From Primula veris (taxonomy: Eukaryota > Streptophyta > Magnoliopsida > Ericales > Primulaceae): 64,000 nt of DNA. This document shows positions 32,946-45,022 of the stretch, in pieces. The stretch is taken from positions 4,719,501-4,783,500 of the forward strand of contig OY821745.1 in NCBI GenBank assembly GCA_963682055.1. The letters run 5' to 3'. Position 1 is the stretch's first letter. Each line of letters opens with the position of its first letter. A program made the position numbers and the translations under genes. The notes beneath the pieces were generated by a model. That model was given only the letters and a program-made list of their open reading frames with translations, had not been told where the DNA came from and searched no databases.

Positions 32946-35900
32946 ATGTGTGGTTGTCGTCGGAGAAGTTCGTCGGAGGAGTCGCCGGAGCTACATGTGC
33001 TCGCCGTTGATGACAGTTTTGTTGATAGGAAAGTTATTGAGAGATTGCTTAAGGTTTCTTCTTGTAGAGGTGAGCCTCTTGTTTGTTTTCAGCTTTTTTG
33101 TTTGTTTCAGCTTTTTTGTTTGTTTCAGCTTATTTGTTTGTTTTAGCTTATTTGTTTGTTTTCAGTTTTTTTGTTTGGTTTCAGCTTTTTTGTTTGGTTT
33201 CAGCTTATTTGTTTGGTTTCAGCTTAATTGTTTGGTTTCAGCTTATTTGTTTGGTTTAGCTTATTTGTTTGGTTTCAGCTTGTTTGTTTGGTTTCAGCTT
33301 ATTTTTTTGTTTTAGCTTTTTTGTTTGGTTTCAGCTTTTTTGTTTGTTTCAGCTTATAGTTGCAGTATTTTTTGAAAACTGCCCAAAATTGGTTTTAGTA
33401 CAGCTTTTTTAATTTAACATTTTGTGTCATAACCATTTTTTTTTTTTAATTTAACATTTCAGTTTTTTTAGAGTTGAACATTTGAGGGATTGTTTGGTTG
33501 TAGCTTTTAGTTACAGGTTATTTGTTTCTTTTAGCTTATGGTTGCAGTAAATTTGAAAACTCCCCAAAATCGGGTTTATAACAGCCTTTTGCTATAGGAG
33601 TACCAAATTTGAAAAGTTCCATTTTATGTCATAACTAACAACATATTTTAATTTGTGGGATTGTTTGGTCTTATTTTTTAGTTTGAGCTTATTTAGTTTT
33701 ATTTTGTGTCGTAACTTGCAAAATATTTTCATTTAACATTTCAGCTTTTCTTAGCTTATAGTTGCAGATTTGTGGGATTGTTTTGTTGTAGCTTTTAGTT
33801 ACAGCTTATTTGTTTGTTTTAGCTTACAGTCTCAGTATTTTTGAAAACTGCCCAAAATTGGGGTTATTACACAATATTGAGTTTCATTTTCCGTCATAAG
33901 TAACAAAATATTTTCATTTAGCATTTCTTCTTTTTTTAGCTTATAGTTGGAGATTTGAGGGATTGTTTGGTTGTAGCTTTTAGTTTCAGCTTATTTGTTT
34001 TTTTAGCTTACATTTGAAGTAGATATGCTATTACTTATTAGTTTCAGCTTATTTGTTTTCTTAGTTTATGGTTGAAGTATATTTGCTTTATCATTAATTA
34101 ATAAATCCAGTTTTTTTAGCTTACAGTTTGTAGAAATCAAAATCTTTTTCTTTTTCTTTTTAAAGAGGTACAAATGAAAATCTAACGAAAGGGTTAGCTT
34201 ACAGTCTCAGTATTTTTGAAAACTGCCCAAAATTGGGGTTATTACACAATATTGAGTTTCATTTTCCGTCATAAGTAACAAAATATTTTCATTTAGCATT
34301 TCTTCTTTTTTTAGCTTATAGTTGAAGATTTGAGGGATTGTTTGGTTGTAGCTTTTAGTTTCAGCTTATTTGTTTTTTTAGCTTACATTTGAAGTAGATA
34401 TGCTATTACTTATTAGTTTCAGCTTATTTGTTTTCTTAGTTTATGGTTGAAGTATATTTGCTTTATCATTAATTAATAAATCCGGTTTTTTTAGCTTACA
34501 ATTTGTAGAAATCAAAATCTTTTTCTTTTTCTTTTTAAAGAGGTACAAATGAAAATCTAACGAAAGGGTTAGTGTAACTAAATTATTAGTTAGAAGCTGC
34601 AGTCAGAGAAGCTCTGAAAATTCGACATATTTTTGCTGCATATTTGTTTATTTTTTGCTGAAATCTGATTGGGTTTGTGGATTGTTGACGTGGCAGTTAC
34701 GGTGGTAGAGAGTGGAGAGAGTGCCCTACAGTACCTCGGCCTTGATGGAGAAGACGACACCTCTGATAAGATCGATGTAAGAATTTATCCATCTCTAATT
34801 TGATTTTGTTTGCAGTGTTTTCTTTTTGGTTTTGATGATTAACCGTTGTCTTTGATTGTTTGGTTTCAGAGTCTGAATGTGAACTTGATTATGACGGATT
34901 ACTCTATGCCGGGGATGACAGGATATGATTTGCTAAAGAAAATCAAGGTTGGTTGACTTACCAAATTATTTACTTTGTTTATTCAAAGTCTAATTTACAC
35001 AAACTCATTTATTTGATTAGATAGAAAAACACCATAAGAATATTAGGTTTCCCAAAATTACAGATGTTTCACTTGGTTATGGGAATGTAATTGACACAGC
35101 GATACTTACTATCCATTCCATTGCTTTACTGGAGCTTTTGAGTAAATAAGTTGAGTGTTTTGATACGACTAAGTCCAGTCGGCTTAAAATTGTAGTTCTA
35201 GCTGATACAAAGATTAATAAGTTTCCCTTTTATTTTGACTGATCAAATGCAATAACTTGAAATAAAATTGAATGTTACAAGGTGAGAATAGCTACTGAAT
35301 AAGTCCATAACTTTAGATGCCTAGCATCTTCCTTAGGCATATTTAGGCATGCGTCAACTTATTTTTCTGATGCTAATTTTCTAAATGCTCTTTTCCTGGA
35401 ACAGGAATCTTCTGCTTTGAGAGAAATTCCGGTGGTGATCATGTCATCCGAGAATATACTAGCTCGTATAGACAGGTACAGTTCATTGTCGTTTTTCAAA
35501 TACTAGTAAATGGTGTATACTAGTTAGAACACGTAATTTCTCAGTAGGGGATTCGTGTAACTTCAGGCGCCCTGCTTTTTTTCTTTGTAAATCTTCATTA
35601 TATAATTACTTGGTCTTGTTAGCAAATAACATGCTTGTAAGAAAAGTTAAAAGTTTGCAGGGTAGTGTTTGCCCGTTAACGAACGTATGATTCTTACTTT
35701 TGTTGCAATGTATACACGCTCTTCTGTCCTGGATTCGGGTATCATATTTAGGGTTTACTTGGGAATCTAAAATATGTTTAGAGTCACTATCCCAATCTGT
35801 TGGCTTGTTTCTAGATCTTTGATGCAGTTAATATTACTGAGCAAATTTGTTTCTTGAATTTGATTCTTTTAAGTCTATCACATCTCCATCTGTGCAATTC

Positions 35901-36179
35901 TTCAAACGCTTTGTTTGAGACGGGATATCCCTTTCTGCCAATGCTTACAATTCTTATTATTGCTACAGATGCTTAGAAGAAGGTGCGGAAGAGTTTATCG
36001 TAAAACCCGTAAAACTGTCAGATGTTAAACGTTTGAAAGAATTCATATTAAGAGGACATGGGGAAGAACACAAGGAATCGTCATCTTCACCACCATCATC
36101 ACCTGATTTTGATTCATCTCTATATCCTATGCAATGTTCACCATTTAAGCGTCAAAAACTGCAACATTTTGATTCATGA
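32946..36179 (+). CDS. Type-A cytokinin response regulator (ARR5/6/7/15-like)
   Basis: Two-component receiver protein that accepts phosphate from a histidine phosphotransfer protein and damps cytokinin signalling. Five GT-AG exons: 32946-33069, 34697-34776, 34870-34947, 35405-35475, 35969-36179, giving 564 nt or 187 residues. The receiver runs from LHVLA-type [19 protein letters not shown] (acidic DD pair), through [19 protein letters not shown] (phospho-acceptor Asp) to [16 protein letters not shown] (conserved Lys). The tail is short and serine-rich and ends in a basic SPFKRQKLQ stretch, with no Myb-like domain, which marks type A. Intron 1 (33070-34696) is packed with repeats. Its position between an OTP43-like gene and pTAC2 matches ARR15 (AT1G74890) in Arabidopsis, so it is probably in the ARR7/15 lineage (inference). 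Confidence 0.93.
33080..33360 (+). repeat. TTTGTTTGGTTTCAGCTTA minisatellite in intron 1
   Basis: About 14 imperfect units of 18-20 bp, most containing GTTTCAG, begin about 10 nt after the intron 1 donor of the response regulator. Each unit looks like a weak plant 3' splice site (T-rich then CAG). Confidence 0.9.
33821..34570 (+). repeat. Tandem duplication, 2 x 375 bp, in intron 1
   Basis: 33821-34195 and 34196-34570 are almost identical; by eye only about three single-base differences are seen (for example GTTGGAGATTT against GTTGAAGATTT). Each copy starts AGCTTACAGT or its close variant and ends GAAAGGGTT. The duplication is recent. Confidence 0.92.
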
Positions 36180-38644
36180 TATACTTTTGTATATGCCTAG
36201 TCACAAGATGTAATAGGCATATATTAGGAAAATAAGTGAAGATGATTCTAGTTTTTGTCCTGCGGTTTATAAACTTGTAGATGAGATTTTTTGATTAAAT
36301 AGTAGTAATTGCTCAAAATTTTGAATATGAAGCTAATCTGTCAAAGATCATATCAAATTTTCTTTATCTTTGGATTATCTTATTTAGATTTGGTGATAGT
36401 TTAAGGATTTTAGAAGTTTCTAAGAGCCTGGACATAGTATCTGACGAACTCAACATAGTCGGAGTATTTTTCAAAGCAGTTTGTATTAATAATTCATCAT
36501 GGCTAATTTATTTGAATAAATGATCATTAACTTACATATTACAAGTTGAAGAGGTCTTTCAGTAAGTCACAATCTTAATTCTTACGTACCTTCCTATATC
36601 AATCTTTAAGAAGCGGCTCGACTGACATTTAATTTCTTCTGCAAGATAAAAAAAATTAAAAATTACACGCAAATTAGTATAAATGTATAATGCTACATAG
36701 TCCTCCTTATTTGTAGGCAAGGACTGTCTTAGAAGCATAAAATATCTAATCCGATTATTTTTTGACTAATGAGAAAGAATCCGATTACACGCACTATCAC
36801 AATTGACGACGACTGAGAAATGGTTCATTCACCTCAACTACTTTGAAGTTGGTGGAGAAAGAAAAAGAGGCGCATTTTCTTCTTCCTAGTCTCTACTTTT
36901 TAACTAATTGACCTTTTTTTGTGTGCGTGACGTTGATGTGAGGCAAAACATACGCATATCGACATTTTGTAATTACCCCATAAACAAATTCTAGCACAGT
37001 CTAGACTCTAGACAGTTGAAAGGGTCGCCGATTTTTGGTTTTAGGGTTTTTGTGACCGATTTGCCTCGTTATACCCTTTATTATAGTCATCAAGATATGT
37101 CATGTTTTTTTGTTGTTATCTCTTGGATATAGTTATCAACCATTATGATTGTGCCTGTTTAAACTTCAATTTTAGTTCCTCACATAGTATTATTCTATTA
37201 TAATAAGTCAACCCAAATTAAATAACTCTGTCCAATTTAGCCATTTTTTTTCAAAAATACTCCTACACCTTTATATTAATTACAATAATATCATACTCCC
37301 ATAAAAATATAAAAAAGTAAAAACTAATAAAATTATTTATCACTCTTTAACAAACAAATATTCTTTTAAATCTTAAACTATATTTTTTTTATTATCCGCA
37401 TATTTATATCATAACTATATCTAATTTTTATATTTTTATTGCATTACGTGCCGCACACGCAACGCATGAGGCACGATTACTCGTGCCGGTATATTTCAAC
37501 TGTCACGATGATCGGACATGCTTACAATTTTGATGAAAATTGTACATATTCATTATTGTTCTTTCAATAAAGTTAAGAAAAAAACTTATGGTGGGAGCAA
37601 TATGATGATGCTTTTTTTATTTTTAAGAAAAAGGAATTCATCAAACAGATCTTAATATTCTTATGGGTGAGCCAAGCGTGTTGTTATGCATCATTACGTG
37701 TTTACACCTTAGTGCACAAAATAAAAGAAAAAGGATAGCATATACTAATATAAAGAAGATCAAATTAATACGTAAGTTGACAAAATAATAACTGAATACT
37801 GATATTCCCGTACAAAACCTATGTGCCTTGAATACAATGGGTACACCGCTTTGGTTAGATATAACGAGTGGTTTTTGAAAGAATTGTTTGTTTTCTATGA
37901 TCGCTTTAAAAAGTTAGTAATAAAAATATATATAATTGTATGAAATATTGTTAAATTCAGGATATCATTTTCAATTTATTTACCCATTACATAGGGTAAG
38001 ATTTTAAATTCACAATATTATTTTATCATTAACATCCTTTACAAATCACGTGAAATATCAATTTGCAAGAATGTTAAAATTAATCACATAGTCAGGGTAG
38101 GCGACACATACATGTAACCAGGGGTTGCTAGTCACTCAAATATATTACTAAAAAACCTTACCGACTGATATCACTGAATTAGACGGACGAATCATGTATT
38201 AAATAAAAATTAATTTTCTAAATCACAACAAAAACATTTGATCCATATATTTGGGCACATTAAGCATGTATTCCATATGTTTCCAATTAATTGTCATCTA
38301 CGAAATTACGTGTAATTTTGATCGGTTTATAACATGTATCAAAATTGTCGAAATGAAAAATTTCAAAACTAAATCATATAATTTAATATTTGAATTATAT
38401 GATTAACTTTTAAAAATTTTTATTCTGATAATTGTGATACAAGTTATTGAGTGATCAAAATTATACATAGTTTTGTATTGCACAATTAATTAGGAAGGAG
38501 GGAGTAATATTTTTGGGTTAAAAATGAAGGAGAAAAAACAATTTTTAATTTTGAATATTACCGCGAGAGAAAAGAAAAGCTATAACCCGACCCGTTAACA
38601 TCAACGGTCATTCTATCCAAATTCCAAACTCTCATTTAAAGCGC
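36180..38644. other. Intergenic region between response regulator and pTAC2
   Basis: AT-rich and without a supported gene. An end GGAAGGAGGGAGTA at about 38491-38505 looks like one terminus of a Stowaway-type MITE whose other end was not found. Confidence 0.5.
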
Positions 38645-38772
38645 CACGTGTCCTTCTTCAACCCCAAGATTTACTCAAAACTCTCTCTCTCTAAACTTAT
38701 ACACACACATATATATATATATATACATATATGTATCTATCTCTATATTTCCATACGCTTAATCTCCACGTG
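38645..38772 (+). promoter_or_regulatory. Two G-boxes upstream of pTAC2
   Basis: CACGTG occurs at 38645-38650 and 38767-38772, each inside the longer repeat CCACGTGTCC(T/A)TCTTCAAC, which matches over 18 bases except one. The pTAC2 ATG is at 38901. G-boxes are binding sites for bHLH and bZIP light regulators. Confidence 0.6.
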
Positions 38773-38900
38773 TCCATCTTCAACACTAGTTTCTCTCTCT
38801 ATATCTAATATCTATATAAATATATTTCTATCAATATCTATTATCATATATATATATATATAACTGTAGATATATCGCAACTATTATTATTCTCCTAAAC

Positions 38901-41900
38901 ATGTCCCTCAACTTTCGCTTAATTACAATATTCCCCCACACCAACCCCTTTCAAAACCCTACCCCCCTCAATTTTCCCGCCAAAACCCTACCGCCTCTCC
39001 GAAAGACCCATGGAAGAGGAGGAGGAGGAGGGAGGGTGGTGCGGGCGAAGGCGAAGGAGCTGGTGTTGGGAAACCCGTCGGTGGCGGTGGAGAAGGGGAA
39101 GTACAGCTACGACGTGGAGACGTTGATCAACAAGTTGTCGAGCCTACCGCCACGTGGCAGCATCGCCAGGTGCCTCGACTCCTTCAAAAACAAGCTCAGC
39201 CTCTCCGACTTCGCTCAGGTCCTGACTCCGTTTTTGTTTTATTTTTATTTAATTGTCCGTTTTAATTGCATGTTACGAAACTACGTGCAACAGTGTCAAA
39301 TGATAGTATGAAACAGTGTCAATTTAATTGTCCGATTTCACGTAGAATAGCCTCAATTGCTTTGCTCAGGTCATCCGTCACGTTGTTTTCGTTTAAATCC
39401 GTCACGTATAATAGCCCGACTTCATTTCTAGCAATGTAGAGAGTTTTACTCAGAGGAGTACGAGTAATAAAAATATGGAGGTGTCGAATGATTAATTTTA
39501 ACAAAATAGTATAAACGCATGTCAAAAACAAAAAAAAATGCATGCCAAATGTTATTTTATTGTTATAGTTATTTTTAGTAGTGTGGTACACCGTTGGATA
39601 TAGCGTGGTTCACTGTTGGGTATACCTGACGTATGACTTATAATTTATACAAAAAGCTTGGGAGTTTATCAGGGGCACCTTCTGAATCATAAATTTAATG
39701 TTTTAATAGGTGTTCAAGGAGTTTGCGGGAAGAGGGGACTGGCAGAGGTCCTTGAGGTTGTTCAAGTATATGCAGAGGCAGATTTGGTGTAAGCCTAATG
39801 AGCACATATACACCATTATTATTGGCGTGTTGGGTCGTGAGGGGCTGCTCGATAAGTGCTCCGAGGTTTTCGATGAAATGCCCGCCCAAGGTCTGCATTT
39901 CGAATACTGTGCAATTAGATTCATTCAGTAGTTGTTTTATTTGTTTCACCTATAGTTAACAGGAATTTTATCCGTAACGGAACTCGTTTTTCATGAACTT
40001 GTCTTAGAGACTGGAACCCTATGCTTTAGAAACTTATAACCATAAACTCGCTTTTGAAAAGTTCACGTAGTAATAGGAAACTCATAAAAAGAACAAATAG
40101 TCTATCTATGATATTTTTAATTCAGACTCGCATTTCATATACTATCTAATAACATCCATTAAGCAGTACTTTTATTTGTTTTATTGTAGTTGTTTACGAC
40201 TTGTGTGGTTGCATCTTTTAAGGCTACTTATAAGTTGTAGTGCATTTGGTATGTTACCTGTAGTCTCTATCCATCCGAGTTCTATTCCCCACCAGTGTAT
40301 ATTAAGTATTAACTGGACTTATGTAGGTGGTTTGATGTGCTAGGTGATGCTATTATCGAGATGCCAGTGAGCTGGTGTCAGCACCATAGTCTTATTAAAG
40401 GGGTCTGCATTTCAAATTCTACTCATTAAGCAATAGGTTTATTTTCCTAGTTGTAACTTTTTAAAGCTTGTATGGTTGCATTACTCAAAGACACCTAAAG
40501 TCCAAATAATTTGATGTTGCGTGTAACTTGTAAATTTTAATGCATTTGACTGGGTATGTTAGATGTGCACAGCCAATATATGCATTTGGTTGGGTATATA
40601 ATATTAATCTGCCAGGATCAAAGCCAGCTTACTTGAAACTAGGGGACTTTCAGTTAATTGCTAGCACAATATCCAAAATTCATAAATCGAATTGAAACAA
40701 CTAGCTATGTTGATGACATCAAATAGTAGATAAAACACTACGAATGTTAGGGTCATAAGACTGGCCTGTGAATTATGATCAGTAATATATACTCCTACAT
40801 AATAAAGTCATTCTAATACCTTTACCGGAAATTTGAAAAAAATTCCCCCCATTTTTTTCGTCCATGACAGGTGTGCCACGCAGTGTCTTCTCATTCACCG
40901 CCATTATCAATGCGTATGGCCGAAACGGCCAATACCAAACATCATTAGAACTTCTAGAGAGAATGAAACTAGAGAGAGTTTCTCCAAGTATTTTGACCTA
41001 CAATACGGTGATAAATGCTTGTGCTAGGGGAGGATATGACTGGGACGGCTTACTGAGTTTATTCGCAGATATGAGACATGAAGGTATACAGCCCGATCTT
41101 ATAACATATAATACGTTACTTAGTGCTTGTGCCAACAGAGGTTTAGGTGACGAGGCGGAAATGGTCTTTAAGACCATGAATGAAGGTGGGGTGTTACCTG
41201 ACATTACCACTTACAGTTATTTAGTCGAGACATTTGGAAAATTAAATAATTTAGAAAAAGTTGCCGGGCTTCTCAGGGAGATGGAGAGCGATGGAAATTT
41301 ACCTGAGATATCATCATATAATGTCTTATTAGAGGCTTATGCAGATCTGGGTTTAATTAAAGAGGCTATGGGGGTCTTTAGGCAAATGCAAGAAGCAGGT
41401 TGCACCCCGAACGCGGCTACTTATAGCATATTATTAAATTTGTACGGGAAACATGGGAGGTACGATGACGTTCGTGATATTTTCCTTGAGATGAAAGTGA
41501 GTAATACAGAACCTGATGCTGCTACGTACAATATTCTTATCGAGGTGTTTGGCGAAGGTGGGTATTTTAAAGAGGTGGTAACTTTGTTCCATGATATGGT
41601 TGAAGAAAATGTCGAGCCAAATATGGAGACTTATGAGGGATTAATATTTGCTTGCGGAAAAGGAGGGCTTCACGAGGAAGCTAAAAATATTTTGCTCCAT
41701 ATGAGTGAGAAAGGGTTAGTGCCAAGTTCAAAGGCTTATACAGGCGTTGTAGAAGCTTATGGGCAAGCGGCATTATACGAAGAAGCTATTGTTGCGTACA
41801 ATACGATGAATGAGGTGGCGAGTGACCCGACTATAGAAACTTTTAATTCTTTGATCCACTCTTTTTCCCAAGGAGGGCTTTACAAGGAATGTGAGGCTAT

Positions 41901-44900
41901 ATTATGGAAAATGGGGGAAAGTGGCGTTGCTACAAATTGTGATACGTTTAATGGCCTAATTGAAGGCTTTCGACAAGGGGGTCAATTTGAAGATGCGATA
42001 AAGACTTATGTAGATATGGAAAAGTCTAGATGTGATCCTGATGAGCGGACACTCGAGGCTGTGTTGAGTGTTTATTGTTTTGCTGATTTGGTCGATGAGT
42101 GCGAAGAGCAGTTTCGGGAAATTAAAGAGTTGGGAATTTTGCCAAGTGTTATGTGCTACTGTATGATGCTCGCGGTTTATGCAAAGGCTGAGAGGTTTGT
42201 AATCGCTTTGTTTTCTTTAATAAATTTTCCTTCCACTTATAGGGAGCACATCTGTTTTTATAGGGTAAATTATGCTTTAGTGACCTGACTTTTGGCCAAT
42301 TTTAGGATAAGTGACCTAAGTTTAACTCTGTTAGCAATTTAGTGACCTGCCATCCTATTTTTAAAAAAACATATTTATTGCTAAAAGGACTAAAATACCC
42401 TCAGATTTTACCCTTTTAGTTAACAGACGTGAGGGCACGTGTAACGTATTCCGTCCACTGAATTGACGCAAGGTCACTAAAACAATACAAAAGTTAAACT
42501 TAGGTCACAAAACCGAAATTGCAAAAACTTAGGTCACTTATCACAAAACCATAATTTACCCGTTTTTATAGCATTTTTTGTTTTCCGCTGAGAATAAAGT
42601 TGATGAAATCTCCTGTTCATATAATTGGGTTATGGAAGTTAGGCTTAAAGCTCGTATAAATTTGGTCTTGTACCACTACTGTTTATTTCATCTCTTCCGG
42701 TCACAGCATATAGTTAAGTTGTTCTCATGTTTGAAATTGTTTCTCATACTTTGTTGTTAATAGGTTCCATAGATTATCTACCCACTATTTTAGTCCTATA
42801 TTCAGGTCCTTTTGTTGTCATAATCTAGATTGTAGTCAGATGTTGATGTCATATGGGTCCTGCTCCCTCAACTTAGACCAAGTTACCTAGAATTATCTCT
42901 ATTCTTGCTCGCATTTATTTGTTTTGTTTTCAGGTCTGTTGTATGAGTTATTTCATTATAAGTGAGTATCCAAAGAACTGCAGTTCATTGTTTTTTTACA
43001 TTTTTTTTCCAGGTTGTCTGATGCATACGAATTACTGGATGAGATGCTTACAAACAGGGGATCTAATATTCATCAAGTGATCGGTCAGATGATAAAAGGA
43101 GATTACGATGACGAATCTAATTGGCAAATGGTAGAGTTTGTGTTTGACAAGCTCAACTCTGAAGGCCGTGGATTGGGATTAAGATTCTACAACACAATAT
43201 TAGAAACTCTTTGGTGGCTTGGACAAAAAAAACGAGCTGCTAGAGTTCTTAATGAAGCAACAAAACGTGGACTTTTTCCTGAGTTGTTTCGAAAGAATAG
43301 TCTTATTTGGTCTGTGGATGTTCACAGGTAAGAAGGCTACAATGGCTATCCTATTCTTTCTTTCATCTCTTAAAAATCTCGTTTTATGGTTCTGGGATTG
43401 ATTACAAAGTGATTTTGAATAAATCCGAATTTCATGACATGTTCATTCTACTTCATACATTTTTTATACTATTTAGAACCAATTAGTACTCCGTCCGTCC
43501 CAAAGGGTGATCTATTTTTACTTTTTTTTTGTGAAGATTATGATCTACTTTTACTTTGCAATTGGGTAAAGAACACCCAATTAATATGACCAAAGCATGA
43601 TATTGAGTCTTTATTTTACTTTTACCTTCACAAATGTTATCATATTCATTTCTTAGTTAAATACAGTGCTTTAAATGAGGACATAATATGAATGGTAATT
43701 TGGGATGAACAAATATGAAAATATGGACCGTCTTTTAGGGGCGGAGAGAGGAACATTTTTTATGGGTTCCTAGAGTTATCTTGTATTTAGAACACTATTC
43801 CAGAGATCAATGTACAAAAAGAAAATTAATTCGAGCTACAGAATCATTCTTCAGAACCAAAAGTAAAGGCCGCACAATACATACATACCATTTTCCATTC
43901 TTAACGTGTATGATTCGGTGATTCTTCAGGATGTGGCCTGGTGGTGCTTGCACAGCGGTATCAGTTTGGCTCAGCGACATGCATGAAATGTTCAGAAATG
44001 GGGATGATTTGCCTCATTTGGCGACTGCTGTAGTAGTGTAAGTTCTTTCTCCCTGATTACGTTTGAGTTCCTTTTACCTCCTTTTTGTTGGTTGAGTCAA
44101 CCCTTTTAAAATTGCTGCCCCGGAATGGGTTCTTTATTCTCCTCCCCAGTCTTTTTTCTTAGACTATCACTGGTTATTTGTCTTGTTATATTTAATAATC
44201 GGGACAGTGTGTTATAATACTTCCTACGCATAAATTTTTCGAAAAATACAACTATAATAAATTGGTAACTGTACGGCATCCTACAAAATTAGCGGTTTGT
44301 ACACTTAAACATTACAATTTTTTTGCCACTTGGTGCACTTGGTGTACCAAATAGAAAAAAAATCTTAGGCTGGGTACTAATTTATTAAGAAAATCAAATA
44401 AATTTAATACAGTACTATATCATATTTTCCCTTCTTTTGTCACCAAGGCATGATCTTTTTGTGTGTGTACTAAAGCTTTTATGAAATTAGGGTGTACTTA
44501 CTACTTATTTTAAATTTGGTTTACGAAATCGAAATCTGATAATACACCATTGTACACATTTGTATATAATCTTTTCTCATCCCCATGAGCAGACAAATTA
44601 TAAGCTCAGTATTTGGTATGGAAGTTCTGTTTGTAACTTCATATATCTATCTTAAATCTGATAATATTTTTCTTTGGTATACCAGAAGGGGGCAGATGGA
44701 GAAAAGCTCAATAACAAGAGAAATCCCTGTTGCAAAAGCTACCTATAACTTTCTAAAAGATAATGTATCGTCATCATTTGGCTTTCCTGGGTGGAATAAG
44801 GGGCGGATAATCTGTCAACGACCTCAACTTAAAAAAGTTTTATCAGCTATAAAACCATCTTTAGAAGGGTCAGTAGAAGATGGATTATTGCCTCTACGCA

Positions 44901-45022
44901 ACTCTCCTTTTCCTCTACTGGGAATGAGACCGACTAATGATATCAGAAGAGACCACCATGATAACCCTAATACAGGAAAAAGAGAGAGAAGCACACGAGA
45001 GCTTATGACTAGTGCGATTTAG
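38901..45022 (+). CDS. PTAC2: Plastid transcriptionally active chromosome protein 2 (PPR-SMR)
   Basis: Plastid nucleoid protein associated with the plastid-encoded RNA polymerase and required for chloroplast gene expression. Six GT-AG exons: 38901-39218, 39710-39890, 40871-42194, 43013-43327, 43930-44037, 44686-45022, summing to 2583 nt or 860 residues, about the length of Arabidopsis AT1G74850. The N-terminus is a Ser/Pro/Arg-rich transit-like segment. It is followed by the conserved KGKYSYDVETLINKLSSLPP and VFKEFAGRGDWQRSLRLFKY blocks. About 13-15 PPR motifs fill exon 3 (for example ITYNTLLSACANRGLGDEAE), and a C-terminal SMR-like domain covers exons 4-6 (WSVDVHR, then KGRIICQR). Intron 3 contains a Mutator-like MITE and intron 4 a Stowaway-like MITE. 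The match to pTAC2 extends over the full length. Confidence 0.96.
42263..42561. mobile_element. Mutator-like MITE in pTAC2 intron 3
   Basis: A 299-bp element with ends GGGTAAATTATG and CATAATTTACCC, flanked by the perfect 9-bp duplication GTTTTTATA (42254-42262 and 42562-42570). A 9-bp duplication is the mark of Mutator-type transposition. Inner parts of the ends (AGTGACCT) also pair. Confidence 0.9.
43489..43750. mobile_element. Stowaway-like MITE in pTAC2 intron 4
   Basis: The left end CTCCGTCCGTCCCAAAGGG after TA matches the Stowaway terminal motif. The right end GGGGCGGAGAGAG is a decayed inverted copy. Length about 262 bp, AT-rich, without ORF. Confidence 0.75.

Noticed and set aside
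32892..33315. Extended ORFs with repeated LFCLFQ or SLFVCF segments
   Set aside because: They are read-through of response-regulator exon 1 into the intron minisatellite; the spliced frame is clear.
38270..38505. Stowaway-like element ending GGAGGGAGTA
   Set aside because: Only one terminus is recognisable, so the element boundaries cannot be supported.
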